Shown here: piece by piece, positions 13,252-20,400 of the stretch
Layout of the letters: every line of letters starts with the position of its first letter
Position numbering within the stretch: the stretch's first letter is position 1
Source of the DNA: JBBRGG01 sp038240875
GTDB lineage: Bacteria; Planctomycetota; Phycisphaerae; Phycisphaerales; UBA1924
Length of the DNA stretch: 20,400 nucleotides
Direction of reading: 5' to 3'
Assembly (NCBI GenBank): GCA_038240875.1
Contig: JBBRGG010000025.1
Location: forward strand, 1-20,400
Position numbers and translations under genes: made by a program
The notes under the pieces: generated by a model
Seen by the model: the letters and a program-made list of their open reading frames with translations, nothing else
Told to the model about the DNA's origin: nothing
The model's database searches: none

Positions 13252-15795
13252 TCATGATCTAGGCCGCTCGCGAGCTTGTTGGACTACCTTGCCCAGCACG
13301 CTTCCAGCTGCAGCGATTCCACTCAAATAGGCACCTTCGACACGACCTCCGTTTGCCCAATCACCACACGCGGCGATAAGACGTTCGCGATCAAAGAGAC
13401 ATCCCTCGTTTGTTCGCTGGTCTGTGTTGGCGAATTTCCACAGATGCGCTTCGAGCGTGACTGTCAGCAATGCTGGGATACCAAATACTTCGAAGAAAGC
13501 ATTCAGCAACTCATGGGCAACCTCTCTCTTATCTCGCTCGATGTTCGCCTCGCTCCAACCAGGCGACGCGTGAAGCACCCAGGTCTCACGCGAGGGCCTT
13601 TCGGGCTTTGATGAGTCTCGTGCTACCCACGAGAGCGGAGCACTTGTGGGCCCACCTTCCAAATTGACGAAGATGCCATCGAAATCAATGGGCACTCGCG
13701 CGTCGAACGAGACCATCACTGACCAGCAAGGCCGCATTCTTATCAAGAGCGCCTGATCACGTAGATTCGGAGAATCAATCAACAAGTCTGCGGCCTGAGG
13801 TGCTGGCAACGCCACGATCACCGCGTCAAACGTGCCAAGGTCCGCGTTCTTGTCGTCCTTGAGAGACCAGCGGCCTTCGGCGAAGTGAGCCGCGACTACC
13901 CGGACACCGAATCGCACCTCACCATGGTCCCCAAGTGTTTCGACAAGGTGACGCACCACCGCGTTCATTCCAGGGATGCCGACGTACCGCACTCGATCAT
14001 CCGACTTTTCGGTGATTGTGCCAACGGCGTTCAACTGCCCAATCCGTCCAAGCCATCGACCGGCGATGCCATCGTGCACCCAGCTCTCAACGAGCCGTTC
14101 GAACCGGTCGTCATTGGTCGTGAAATACTGGGCGCCGTGATCGAACCACAGTTCGTCCTGGCGCCGAGTGCTCATGCGACCGCCTGCGCCACGGGCCTTG
14201 TCAAAGACCACAACGTCGGCGTTTTGATCCGCCAGCGTCCGCGCGGCAGCGATCCCCGCCATTCCACCGCCCACCACTGCGACACGAAGTGGACTGCCCC
14301 ATGAAGTTGCATTCATCGCATTAGTGTACTTGCCCAGATCCATCCGAGCCGCATGATCGTGCAGCGGCCGCGGGCGTAGGCAACCCGTCACTGGCGCATC
14401 GACGCCCTCGAACGGGCGATCCAGCACGCCTAAGCACCACAGCAGCCCGCCGTAACTGTTGGGGTTATTCCCGTCGAGCGCGAAGCGGTGGTTGAGGTCG
14501 ATAAGCATCTGCTGGGCTCGGCGCGGGCTATCGCTCCACCCGACGATCGCCTTTCCCCAAGTCATTCGTATATTGTTGTGAAGCTCACCGTGGGCCAGAA
14601 GGCTTCGCTCCGCGGCGTCCCAAAGCAGGTCGCCAGCGCGGCCTCGCGCGAGCATCTCCCAACTCTTGACGTCTCTAGGGTCGTCCTTGTGCGCGTGAAG
14701 TGTGCTCTTTGCCCAGCCGGGAATGATATCACTCGACTCCAGCACATCTGAATAGCGAAAGCACAGGTGATGAGCCAGTTCACGCCATACCCAGACTTCA
14801 TCGATGTACTTCTCTGCCCCTTCCGCAAAGCCTGTCTTGAACAAGCTCCACGTATCGCGGACGATGCGCAGCGGGCTGACATGACCGTGGTGGATGTACG
14901 CACTCATACGGCTGACGGCCATCGACTCTCGCTCGATCTCGGCGCGGTTGCGAACCTTGTGGTAGTTCTTCAGGCCCTTGGCTTTAAAGGCGTCCCAGCG
15001 CTTGTAACCAGCGTGACTTCCGCCGCGAGTGTGACCCACCGGCGCAACTGAATGGTCGATCAAGCACGACGCGCAGAGTGAGGGAATGTCGGCCTGATCC
15101 AAGTCCAGAGGCACGAATCCCAGTTCAATATTTGATGCGTCTGCCAGCTCGACTCGAACTTCGGGCCACTCAACACCAGCCCGTTCTTTGAACAGCTTCT
15201 CTGTCTTGCCGCGGAACCGGAAGGCTTTAAGATGCTCGCCAACAACGAGCTGCATTGGCACAACACACGCCGAATCCACGATCCAAAAGGGGCGGCCACA
15301 ACGAGCCGCGAGGCGCTGCGTCCACTGCGGAAACGGTGGAGCAGGAAAGTCTTCCGTCACGACCAGCGCCGCTCGAGCACAGAGTTGGCTCAATGGGGAT
15401 GGTAACTCGGGGTCACGTTGAAGGTTGAATACGAATCGAATGTTCGCATCAAGCGCGCGAAGATTGGCGGCGAACTCTCGCGCTCCCTCCATGATAAACG
15501 TGTGATGTCTATCGCTATTAAAGCGATGACGACCGCCGAGCCCTTGATACACGATCAACGGAAGACCAAGTGCCGCCGACGCGACCCTCGCTACGTCAAG
15601 CGCGGGATTTTCATGGGCTCGGATGGCATGATGTAGCCAGCACACCACATGAGTGCCGGACGTTTCGCGCTGAGGTAATGCATCCATCGAAGCGTCCGTC
15701 ACACGGACGGCATCCTGAAGCACACGCACTCGCTCGGCTAAGTGCTCAGGCAGACTTTCGGTCAGTTCAAACCACACGTTCTGGACACTTTTCAT
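13252..15795 (-). CDS. Class II DNA photolyase fused to a renalase-like FAD oxidoreductase
   Basis: An 847-aa two-flavin fusion. Residues 1 to about 490 are a class II CPD photolyase: the antenna-binding Rossmann domain, then FAD-domain motifs YSDVLESSDI, ELHNNIRMTWGKAI near 404-417, and LNHRFALDGNNPNSYGGLLWCLG near 434-456, which is the class II signature. It would repair UV-induced cyclobutane dimers with blue light. After a short linker, residues about 502-847 are a COG3380/renalase-like oxidoreductase: VAVVGGGMAGIAAARTL near 505-521, FDKARGAGGRMSTRR, WFDHGAQYFT, and a C-terminal LSGIAAAGSVLG FAD motif. The usual separate lengths are about 460 and 330. ATG 15795 was chosen over GTG 15804 since TACTGT lies 7 nt upstream and there is no Shine-Dalgarno. 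The SDR gene ends 225 nt upstream on the same strand. Confidence 0.92.
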   Translation of the reverse strand: MKSVQNVWFELTESLPEHLAERVRVLQDAVRVTDASMDALPQRETSGTHVVCWLHHAIRAHENPALDVARVASAALGLPLIVYQGLGGRHRFNSDRHHTFIMEGAREFAANLRALDANIRFVFNLQRDPELPSPLSQLCARAALVVTEDFPAPPFPQWTQRLAARCGRPFWIVDSACVVPMQLVVGEHLKAFRFRGKTEKLFKERAGVEWPEVRVELADASNIELGFVPLDLDQADIPSLCASCLIDHSVAPVGHTRGGSHAGYKRWDAFKAKGLKNYHKVRNRAEIERESMAVSRMSAYIHHGHVSPLRIVRDTWSLFKTGFAEGAEKYIDEVWVWRELAHHLCFRYSDVLESSDIIPGWAKSTLHAHKDDPRDVKSWEMLARGRAGDLLWDAAERSLLAHGELHNNIRMTWGKAIVGWSDSPRRAQQMLIDLNHRFALDGNNPNSYGGLLWCLGVLDRPFEGVDAPVTGCLRPRPLHDHAARMDLGKYTNAMNATSWGSPLRVAVVGGGMAGIAAARTLADQNADVVVFDKARGAGGRMSTRRQDELWFDHGAQYFTTNDDRFERLVESWVHDGIAGRWLGRIGQLNAVGTITEKSDDRVRYVGIPGMNAVVRHLVETLGDHGEVRFGVRVVAAHFAEGRWSLKDDKNADLGTFDAVIVALPAPQAADLLIDSPNLRDQALLIRMRPCWSVMVSFDARVPIDFDGIFVNLEGGPTSAPLSWVARDSSKPERPSRETWVLHASPGWSEANIERDKREVAHELLNAFFEVFGIPALLTVTLEAHLWKFANTDQRTNEGCLFDRERLIAACGDWANGGRVEGAYLSGIAAAGSVLGKVVQQARERPRS

Positions 15796-16020
15796 TTCAA
15801 GCACAGTACGGAAGGTCTTTGCATGCTAACCAAGTTCGTGTCAATTGTGGCTAACAATCAGGTAGAAAGAACTGGGTTGAAAGAAGCATTCATCGCCACA
15901 AGCGTGCGGGCACAAACAAGCCCAGTGATATCCCGCAAATGACGGCAACAAGGTGACTGCGCACGACTTGCCTCTGAAGCGTTCACCAGATGAAAGTACT
16001 GTTACCGAAGAGCGACCGTT

Positions 16021-18660
16021 CTAGTCTGACGGAAGAAAGACCCAAAGCGCAGGACGTCCGCAGTTGCAATGCACGGATCTGCCGAGCAAGCCCAGACCAG
16101 AAGCGCTTAAGAAAATAGTGGACCTTGCAGCATCAAGAAAGCCTCTTGCGTGATGAGTAGTAGGCCCCTCGATGCGATTTTTGACGCTAGGAACCGGATG
16201 GAAGATCATCTCGACTCCAGACGGTCGCTCCGTCTCAGCATCTTGAAGCTGATCCAGTCGCTGCACGGTCTCGTCAAGAAGTGTCGCATCGAGCTCCGTA
16301 CGCCGCAACACCGCATCAATCTCTGCTACACCAGCACGAGACAACGTAGGAAGAATTAGTAGTCCAACGAACGACCAGAGCGTGAAGATCAAGCTCAGCT
16401 CGATGATACCTGCTGCGGTCCCAAGTCGGTCGGAGCCGACAATCAAGGCAGCAGCAGCAACGCCAGACCAAGTGAACGCTACAGCTAAAGCTCTGCCCCG
16501 TAACCAGCTTCCGGACTGGACGGCCGCTTGACGCCGACGAAGCATGATCGCAAAGCCTCGCTGCCCAAGCACTCCCAACCAGTGCTCGGGCATGATTACC
16601 CGTCTTGGGCGTGACACGCCGATGAAGCCCCCGGTGAAGCCCTCGTCATCGCTTGTAACACAGTCAAAAGGGATCGATGCGTCTGGACTATCTTGGAGAG
16701 TAGGTTTTATTTTCGCGTGCTTCAGCCGAGCGACCAGACGCGAGAGTGGCCCACGAGCAAAGAGCAAGACAATCGAGAGGCTTATCGCCGCAACGATCGC
16801 TCCTGCCGCTCCGAACGAGCGTCCAGCGAAAAGCAGGCATACGCCGACGAGCGCGAGCATCGTGCTGTGCACAGCGATTCCGCGAATCAGCGTACCGACA
16901 AACTTCAGGAATGGCGGATGCACCCGACCAAAGCGCCGTGGCAGAACATAACCGCCGAACAGGTCGAAGGGCGCTTGCAGCACCGCGTAAATTGCCAGGA
17001 AAGCGATCAGAGTGAGAAGCTGGCCGCCCAGTGAGGAATCAAAACCACTCGCCGCCTTCGCTGGTAGATCGAGCGTCAAAGCCGCAACAGCAGCGGAGAC
17101 GATCGTGCCGACAGCCGAGATGCCCAACCAGAGGCGTGCACGGCCATAGCCGCTCTTTGAGATGATTGAGGCACGAGGCGTCAGAGTTGTACCTGCAGAG
17201 CTTGCTTCAGCGGTGCGCTTGATGCCTCGCAGCATACCACCGAAGACGATGTTGTGGAGTGGCAGCACGCTGTACCAATATGCGATGCCCAAAATACCCT
17301 TGGGCCTGAAGCGTGCGACCATTGTGAGTCGTGCTTTCCCATCGGACTTAGGAGGCTCAATTGAGAAACTCAAAGTCGCGATCCCCGGCAGTTTCATCTC
17401 TGCGAGAAGCGAAAGCGAACGATCGCGTTCCAACCCGATCACTCGCCAGAAGTCAAGGCTCTCGCCAAACTCCACTCGGTCTGGGTGTCGCCGGCCTCGG
17501 CGAAGCCCCGGCCCGCCTACGACCTTGTCCATCCATCCGCGAATCTGCCAGAGTAAATCTCCCGCATACCAGCCGTGACCGCCGCCGATCCGGCACACAG
17601 CCTGAAAGACATTCTTGCCGTCGGCTGCGATAATGATCGACCGAGCATCAGAGAAAACCGTCCCGCCAGCCCAATTAGGATCTCCAGCAATAGGACCCGC
17701 GACAGACCAGCGTGTTTCTACGTTGTTCGTATTCACTCTTGCGAGAGCTTTGCGAATCGCATCGCGCGCGCTCATAGGCTCGTGCGGCATGAGCCTCTGC
17801 ACCTCGTCGTTCGTCACGACAACCCGGTTGCGCAGCCCGTCAGCGAGCGGGCGAGCAATCCGGTATGACACCGGGGTCACAAGGCTGATCCATCCCGAAC
17901 TAAGTCGAGGTGTCAACAACGGAAGTGCAATGATCACTCGCGGGGGAATCTTTAACTCTTCGGCCATGATTCGCATGAGTTCGCGGTATGGAAGAACATC
18001 CCCGCCACCGATCTCCAAGGCCTTTCCCGCCGTCTCAGGAACCTTCAAGCATCGAACCAACCAATGAAGCACGTCGGCGACAGCGACCGGTTGCGATTCA
18101 GTCTTTACCCACGATGGCGTCACCATGATCGGAAGACGTTCGACGAGATAGCGAAGAATCTCAAACGAAGCAGATCCTGAACCGATTATCATCGCCGCCC
18201 GAAACGAAGTAACCGGCACTCCGGTCCACGCAAGAACCTGCTCCACCTCACGGCGCGAACTGAGATGCTGACTGAGCCCCTTGCCCATCTCGCCAAGGCC
18301 ACCTAGATAGATAATTCGTTCAACTCGGGCTGCTGCGGCCGCCTTAGCGAACACATCGGCAAGCATCCGATCATGCTCGGCGTATTCAGCCCCACTTGCC
18401 TGCATGGAGTGCACGAGGTAAAAAGCCACGTTGCAGCCAGAAAGCTGTTGAGCGAGCAAGGCCGAATCAGAAAGGTTGCTGCATTCCACAGTGACCGAGG
18501 GGTGATACCGCCACGTTCGCTCGTCGAGCTTTCGAGGCTCGCGGACGATACAGCGAACCTTGTATCCAGCTTCAAGTAGCGCGGGAACCAGCCGCCCACC
18601 GATGTACCCGGTCGCGCCAGTCACGGCAACAGTCTGTTGAACCGGCGCGTCGTGCGTCAT
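16021..18660 (-). CDS. SDR-DUF2867 protein with large C-terminal membrane domain
   Basis: An 879-aa fusion. Residues 10-300 are an atypical SDR/NAD(P)-binding domain (TGATGYIGG at 14-22; VHSM near 93; no YxxxK, as in YbjT-like proteins). Residues about 320-490 are DUF2867, with GGHGWYAGDLLWQIRGWMD, GGPGLRRGRRHP, DFWRV and AEMKLPGIATL. The rest is a membrane region with about six TMs, including FDLFGGYVLPRRFGR and DEGFTGGFIGVSRPRRVIMP, which recall M48-type peptidase neighbours but lack HExxH. It ends EMIFHPVPSVKNR and VHCNCGRPALWVFLPSD, tails I recall as conserved in this family, so the frame looks intact. The ATG 18660 is 4 nt after the TAA of the preceding ORF, indicating translational coupling. 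A flavin, lipid or quinone role is a guess from light-induced operons. Confidence 0.82.
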   Translation of the reverse strand: MTHDAPVQQTVAVTGATGYIGGRLVPALLEAGYKVRCIVREPRKLDERTWRYHPSVTVECSNLSDSALLAQQLSGCNVAFYLVHSMQASGAEYAEHDRMLADVFAKAAAAARVERIIYLGGLGEMGKGLSQHLSSRREVEQVLAWTGVPVTSFRAAMIIGSGSASFEILRYLVERLPIMVTPSWVKTESQPVAVADVLHWLVRCLKVPETAGKALEIGGGDVLPYRELMRIMAEELKIPPRVIIALPLLTPRLSSGWISLVTPVSYRIARPLADGLRNRVVVTNDEVQRLMPHEPMSARDAIRKALARVNTNNVETRWSVAGPIAGDPNWAGGTVFSDARSIIIAADGKNVFQAVCRIGGGHGWYAGDLLWQIRGWMDKVVGGPGLRRGRRHPDRVEFGESLDFWRVIGLERDRSLSLLAEMKLPGIATLSFSIEPPKSDGKARLTMVARFRPKGILGIAYWYSVLPLHNIVFGGMLRGIKRTAEASSAGTTLTPRASIISKSGYGRARLWLGISAVGTIVSAAVAALTLDLPAKAASGFDSSLGGQLLTLIAFLAIYAVLQAPFDLFGGYVLPRRFGRVHPPFLKFVGTLIRGIAVHSTMLALVGVCLLFAGRSFGAAGAIVAAISLSIVLLFARGPLSRLVARLKHAKIKPTLQDSPDASIPFDCVTSDDEGFTGGFIGVSRPRRVIMPEHWLGVLGQRGFAIMLRRRQAAVQSGSWLRGRALAVAFTWSGVAAAALIVGSDRLGTAAGIIELSLIFTLWSFVGLLILPTLSRAGVAEIDAVLRRTELDATLLDETVQRLDQLQDAETERPSGVEMIFHPVPSVKNRIEGPTTHHARGFLDAARSTIFLSASGLGLLGRSVHCNCGRPALWVFLPSD

Positions 18661-18664
18661 GGTG

Positions 18665-19006
18665 TTAGGCCTCGACTTTACGAGCCCGCCAAGAGCCCGC
18701 CACCAGCAAACGAAACAATGACGATCGAGTAGAAAGAGAGACAGGTGGCAATCGCCCACACTTGACACGAACTTGAGCATCTAGAGACGAGATCAAAGGA
18801 GAGAGAACACGACGGCTCTGGCGCAGCATGCGACGTGCGATCAAAAGGCTTGCAAGCCCCGGGATTGTGAGCGCCACGGAGCCCTCATCAGCCTCCAGTG
18901 ACCATGGCCGGCCGTCGAGCGTTCCAGCAAGACGACCGACCAGCGTCAGTTTGGGCGGGTGCCGAGGTCCTTCGTGCGGATCTTCATCGTGCCGCTTAGA
19001 ACCCAC
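18665..19006 (-). CDS. Downstream half of a frameshifted gene pair (-1 frame)
   Basis: Open from GTG 19006 to TAA 18665. From the frameshift site the product reads LTLVGRLAGTLDGRPWSLEA and then VALTIPGLASLLIARRMLRQSRRVLSP, ending in a basic Ser/Arg-rich tail (94 residues after the heptamer). The first 19 codons overlap the zero-frame gene and read as a His/Pro/Asp-rich stretch, unlike a natural N-terminus. No ATG or good Shine-Dalgarno precedes the protein-like part, so it is probably reached by a -1 shift from the 70-aa ORF. Its stop lies 4 nt before the SDR ATG, which argues that it is translated. No family recognised; SLLIARR-LRQSRRVL may be an amphipathic or membrane-touching helix. Confidence 0.55.
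   Translation of the reverse strand: MGSKRHDEDPHEGPRHPPKLTLVGRLAGTLDGRPWSLEADEGSVALTIPGLASLLIARRMLRQSRRVLSPLISSLDAQVRVKCGRLPPVSLSTRSSLFRLLVAGSWRARKVEA
18906..18955 (-). promoter_or_regulatory. Putative -1 programmed frameshift signal
   Basis: On the minus strand the heptamer C CCA AAC (18949-18955, zero frame spaced) fits the X XXY YYZ rule and is followed at once by the zero-frame TGA (18946-18948). After a 7-nt spacer (18942-18948) comes an 11-bp stem, GGTCGGTCGTC (18931-18941) with GACGGCCGGCC (18906-18916), including two G.U pairs, and a 14-nt loop. A -1 slip reads CCC AAA and enters the downstream ORF, giving about 164 aa. Confidence 0.6.
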
Positions 19007-19158
19007 TCTGCGTGCTCAGCGTTGGCTCCAGTGCCGCTCGGAATTTTGATCCGCATGTCTTGAAACTCATACGTGATCTCCGCGCCGCGACCAGTCAATC
19101 GGTCGTAAAGACCAACAGCAAGGTCAGGCCACGAGTTCGTTTGGATAGGATCAGCCAT
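18946..19158 (-). CDS. Small conserved-looking protein (70 aa), zero-frame product
   Basis: ATG 19158 begins MADPIQTNSWPDLAVGLYDR and continues LTGRGAEITYEF, VKIPSGTG-like turns (RIKIPSGTGANAEHAEW) and VLSGTMKIRTKD. This is a helix followed by three or four beta-strands. A Shine-Dalgarno GGAG (19167-19170) stands 8 nt upstream of this ATG; ATG 19173 is a poorer alternative because the GGAG would be inside the gene. The product ends GTRPN-stop exactly at a slippery heptamer. I recognise no named family, though the 'W.dla..lYd.LTGRGAEI.YEF' pattern looks conserved. It leads the cluster containing the SDR and photolyase genes. Confidence 0.6.
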   Translation of the reverse strand: MADPIQTNSWPDLAVGLYDRLTGRGAEITYEFQDMRIKIPSGTGANAEHAEWVLSGTMKIRTKDLGTRPN

Positions 19159-19203
19159 TTTCGTACTCTCCATGGAGATTGTCGGACCGTTTTACGTTGA
19201 GAT

Positions 19204-19416
19204 CATTTAACGAGACTAACGATACAAGGCAGAATAGTAGTCGCTTAAAGCTAGGACGCAGGGCCAAGAATGTTTAGTCGGCTCGCACATGTGTGCACAT
19301 CATCGCTTCGCTGGAGCATCCAAATGTTACCCGAGCCGTTAAGTGAAGGGGCGGCACACAAGGGACACTCCCGGTTCTTTCGGCAAGAACGGCGATCGAC
19401 TTCATGAGCTCACGGA
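19204..19416. other. Intergenic region between divergent units
   Basis: Separates the minus-strand light/flavin cluster from the plus-strand end of the window and would hold the cluster's promoter. I see no consensus -35/-10 pair. Two overlapping palindromes occur near 19288-19300 (CACATGTG and TGTGCACA), possibly operator-like. No gene is supported here. Confidence 0.35.
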
Positions 19417-19735
19417 TTGTTTCTGCACGACTCGGCGAGGTACGATGTTCTCCATGGCTACCGACGATCTCAGTCGAATACATTCGTCGAGAAGATGATC
19501 GAGCAATGCAAGACCATCGGCTACAACCCGACTCGCTTTCAGAACATGCTGAAGCGACACGGCACGATTGGAACGCTGCGGACGCTCCTTGATTCGATAG
19601 TGCCGTCCGACGGATTCGGCACGCTACTCATGAAAGAGCGCTTAGATCTTACAGTTGAGTCATTAGCGCTGCGCCCGCAGTGGCAACAACATTTCACAAA
19701 GCTCCAGCGCGACCGGGCCCGTGGTCGGGATCGGC
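19417..19735 (+). pseudogene. Fragment of a conserved C-terminal domain (PSDGF/LDLTVE motif)
   Basis: Residues from MIEQCKTIGYNPTRFQNMLKR (ATG 19495) through TLLDSIVPSDGFGTLLMKE and RLDLTVESLALRPQWQQHF match a pattern I recall at the C-terminus of various nuclease/DNA-associated proteins: 'cgYxPtrFlqMl...gg...a.rLl....PSDGFtxLwe..rLDLTvEalvl.pew..LFt..el..Ar.rL'. Here the domain lacks any N-terminal partner; the upstream codons (TTG 19417 onward) look random. It runs off into RDRARGRDRRGR, and after about 19735 the frame continues only with low-similarity Arg/Gly-rich sequence to 20106. It is therefore either a truncated gene or a small stand-alone domain. No Shine-Dalgarno is evident. Confidence 0.5.
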
Positions 19736-19909
19736 GTGGGCGTACCGCTGACATTGCGCACGGTGATGCCAATAGTCGCGCGGTCGGCGTTGGCGGTCTT
19801 GGGGCATCGGCCTGGTGCCGTGCCGAAGGTCTCGTGGTCGTGTACACTGTTTACAGTTCTCAATGCGTTGCCATCTGTTTCTGCCTCGGCCAACATAATG
19901 GAGCCGTGT
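19736..19909. other. Leader region of the TPR lipoprotein gene with a palindrome
   Basis: No supported gene. ACTGTTTACAGT (19846-19857) is an inverted repeat ACTGT-TT-ACAGT, overlapping a possible -10 TACACT (19843-19848) and lying 52 nt before the TPR start, so it may be an operator. No -35 match is clear. The Shine-Dalgarno GGAG of the next gene is at 19900-19903. Confidence 0.35.
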
Positions 19910-20400
19910 ATGCACAGCGTACGACAGCACCAGTCGACCATGTTCTTGGTAGTCGCCTTCGCCTTGCTGTTTCTGACCCTCGCCGCGCCTGGCTGCGAGA
20001 AGAAGACCCAGTGGAAGACGCTCAACACCGAGGTCGAGTCGCTCTACGCGGCCGGCAAGTACGAGCAGGGCGTGATGGTGGCGACCAAGTCTCTGGCGGT
20101 GGCTGAAAAAGAAAAGAGTGCCGACCACCTCGAAGTGGCCACGAGCCTGAACAACCTGGCCGCGCTCTATGACGCGCAGGGCCAGTACGCCGCGGCCGAG
20201 CCGCTCTACAAGCGGTCGCTGGCGATCAAGGAAAAGGCTCTCGGCAAGGACCACCCCAGCGTGGCCCTGAGCCTGAACAACCTGGCCGAACTCTACAGAA
20301 CGCAGGGCCAGTACGCCGCGGCCGAGCCGCTCTACAAGCGGTCGCTGGCGATCTTGGAAACGGCCCTCGGCAAGGACCACCCCAGCGTTGCCACGAGCCT
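19910..20400 (+). CDS. TPR-repeat lipoprotein (kinesin-light-chain type), runs off the window
   Basis: ATG 19910 has GGAG at 19900-19903, 6 nt upstream; an in-frame ATG at 19898 is less likely. The product starts with a signal peptide: basic n-region (HSVRQHQS), hydrophobic core (MFLVVAFALLFLTL) and a lipobox-like AAPGC with Cys29, so it is probably exported and lipidated. From about residue 37 it forms 42-residue TPRs: a first divergent one (VESLYAAGKYEQGVMVATKS), then LNNLAALYDAQGQYAAAEPL and LNNLAELYRTQGQYAAAEPL, with the linker LGKDHPSVA. This is the kinesin-light-chain/TPR_12 type, abundant in planctomycetes and cyanobacteria and used as a protein-interaction scaffold. No stop is reached; 163 codons are visible and more repeats probably follow. 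Partners are unknown. Confidence 0.92.
   Translation, partial: MHSVRQHQSTMFLVVAFALLFLTLAAPGCEKKTQWKTLNTEVESLYAAGKYEQGVMVATKSLAVAEKEKSADHLEVATSLNNLAALYDAQGQYAAAEPLYKRSLAIKEKALGKDHPSVALSLNNLAELYRTQGQYAAAEPLYKRSLAILETALGKDHPSVATS
20144..20400 (+). repeat. 126-bp coding tandem repeats (TPR units)
   Basis: AGCCTGAACAACCTGGCC recurs at 20144 and 20270, and the same unit begins again at 20396, exactly 126 bp (42 codons) apart. Units 1 and 2 are nearly identical at DNA level over most of their length, implying recent duplication or gene conversion. The array continues past the window. Confidence 0.9.

Noticed and set aside
15839..15844. Perfect TTGACA on the minus strand upstream of the photolyase gene
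   Set aside because: No -10 match at 15-19 nt, so it was not called as a promoter.
19663..20028. Minus-strand ORF with a protein-like stretch (RATIGITVRNVSGTPTPIP)
   Set aside because: Most of it is antisense to the TPR gene and its leader. Only about 30 residues look protein-like, not enough for a gene; it may be an old remnant.
19694..20380. Minus-strand 228-codon ORF with periodic sequence
   Set aside because: It is the antisense of the 126-bp TPR repeats, which explains its periodicity.

Overview
The window looks like chromosomal DNA of a planctomycete, most likely of the Phycisphaerae. This is inferred from a very large membrane-anchored LptC/OstA-like protein, a kinesin-light-chain-type TPR lipoprotein, a decayed PEP-CTERM protein whose tail resembles the 'PAPG' variant common in that class, and poor Shine-Dalgarno use at many starts. 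No rRNA or other taxonomic marker is present, so the assignment is tentative.

Region 1 (1-3663, + strand) is an efflux module: a MarR repressor, an FtsX/DevC-type permease, an ABC ATPase and a HlyD-type membrane-fusion adaptor. Two near-identical palindromes, one over the marR promoter and one before the permease, look like paired operators of the MarR protein. The adaptor gene carries one in-frame TAA at codon 81. Region 2 (3700-6800) holds tRNA-Pro(GGG) on the minus strand with its own terminator, then pyrC and serC on the plus strand. A perfect 26-bp palindrome separates serC from the convergent LptC/OstA-like gene (6878-10540, minus).

Region 3 (10600-13214) is accessory and partly decayed: a terminator, a PEP-CTERM pseudogene, small hypothetical ORFs, a GIY-YIG nuclease of the LEM-3-like type, a six-copy 12-bp tandem repeat open in all three minus frames, and a small plus-strand ORF with an AWPxLP motif.

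Region 4 (13252-19158, minus) is a light/flavin-related cluster. In transcription order it has a small gene pair that looks joined by a -1 ribosomal frameshift, an SDR-DUF2867-membrane protein starting 4 nt after the frameshifted product's stop, and a class II photolyase fused to a renalase-like FAD oxidoreductase. The frameshift signal (heptamer, 7-nt spacer, 11-bp stem, immediate zero-frame stop) is the most striking thing in the window. Region 5 (19417-20400, plus) has a truncated conserved domain and the start of a TPR lipoprotein that runs off the end.

A recurring theme is a TANNNT box 6-7 nt before an ATG that has no Shine-Dalgarno (marR, pyrC, the GIY-YIG gene, the photolyase), suggesting leaderless mRNAs alongside conventional SD-led genes.
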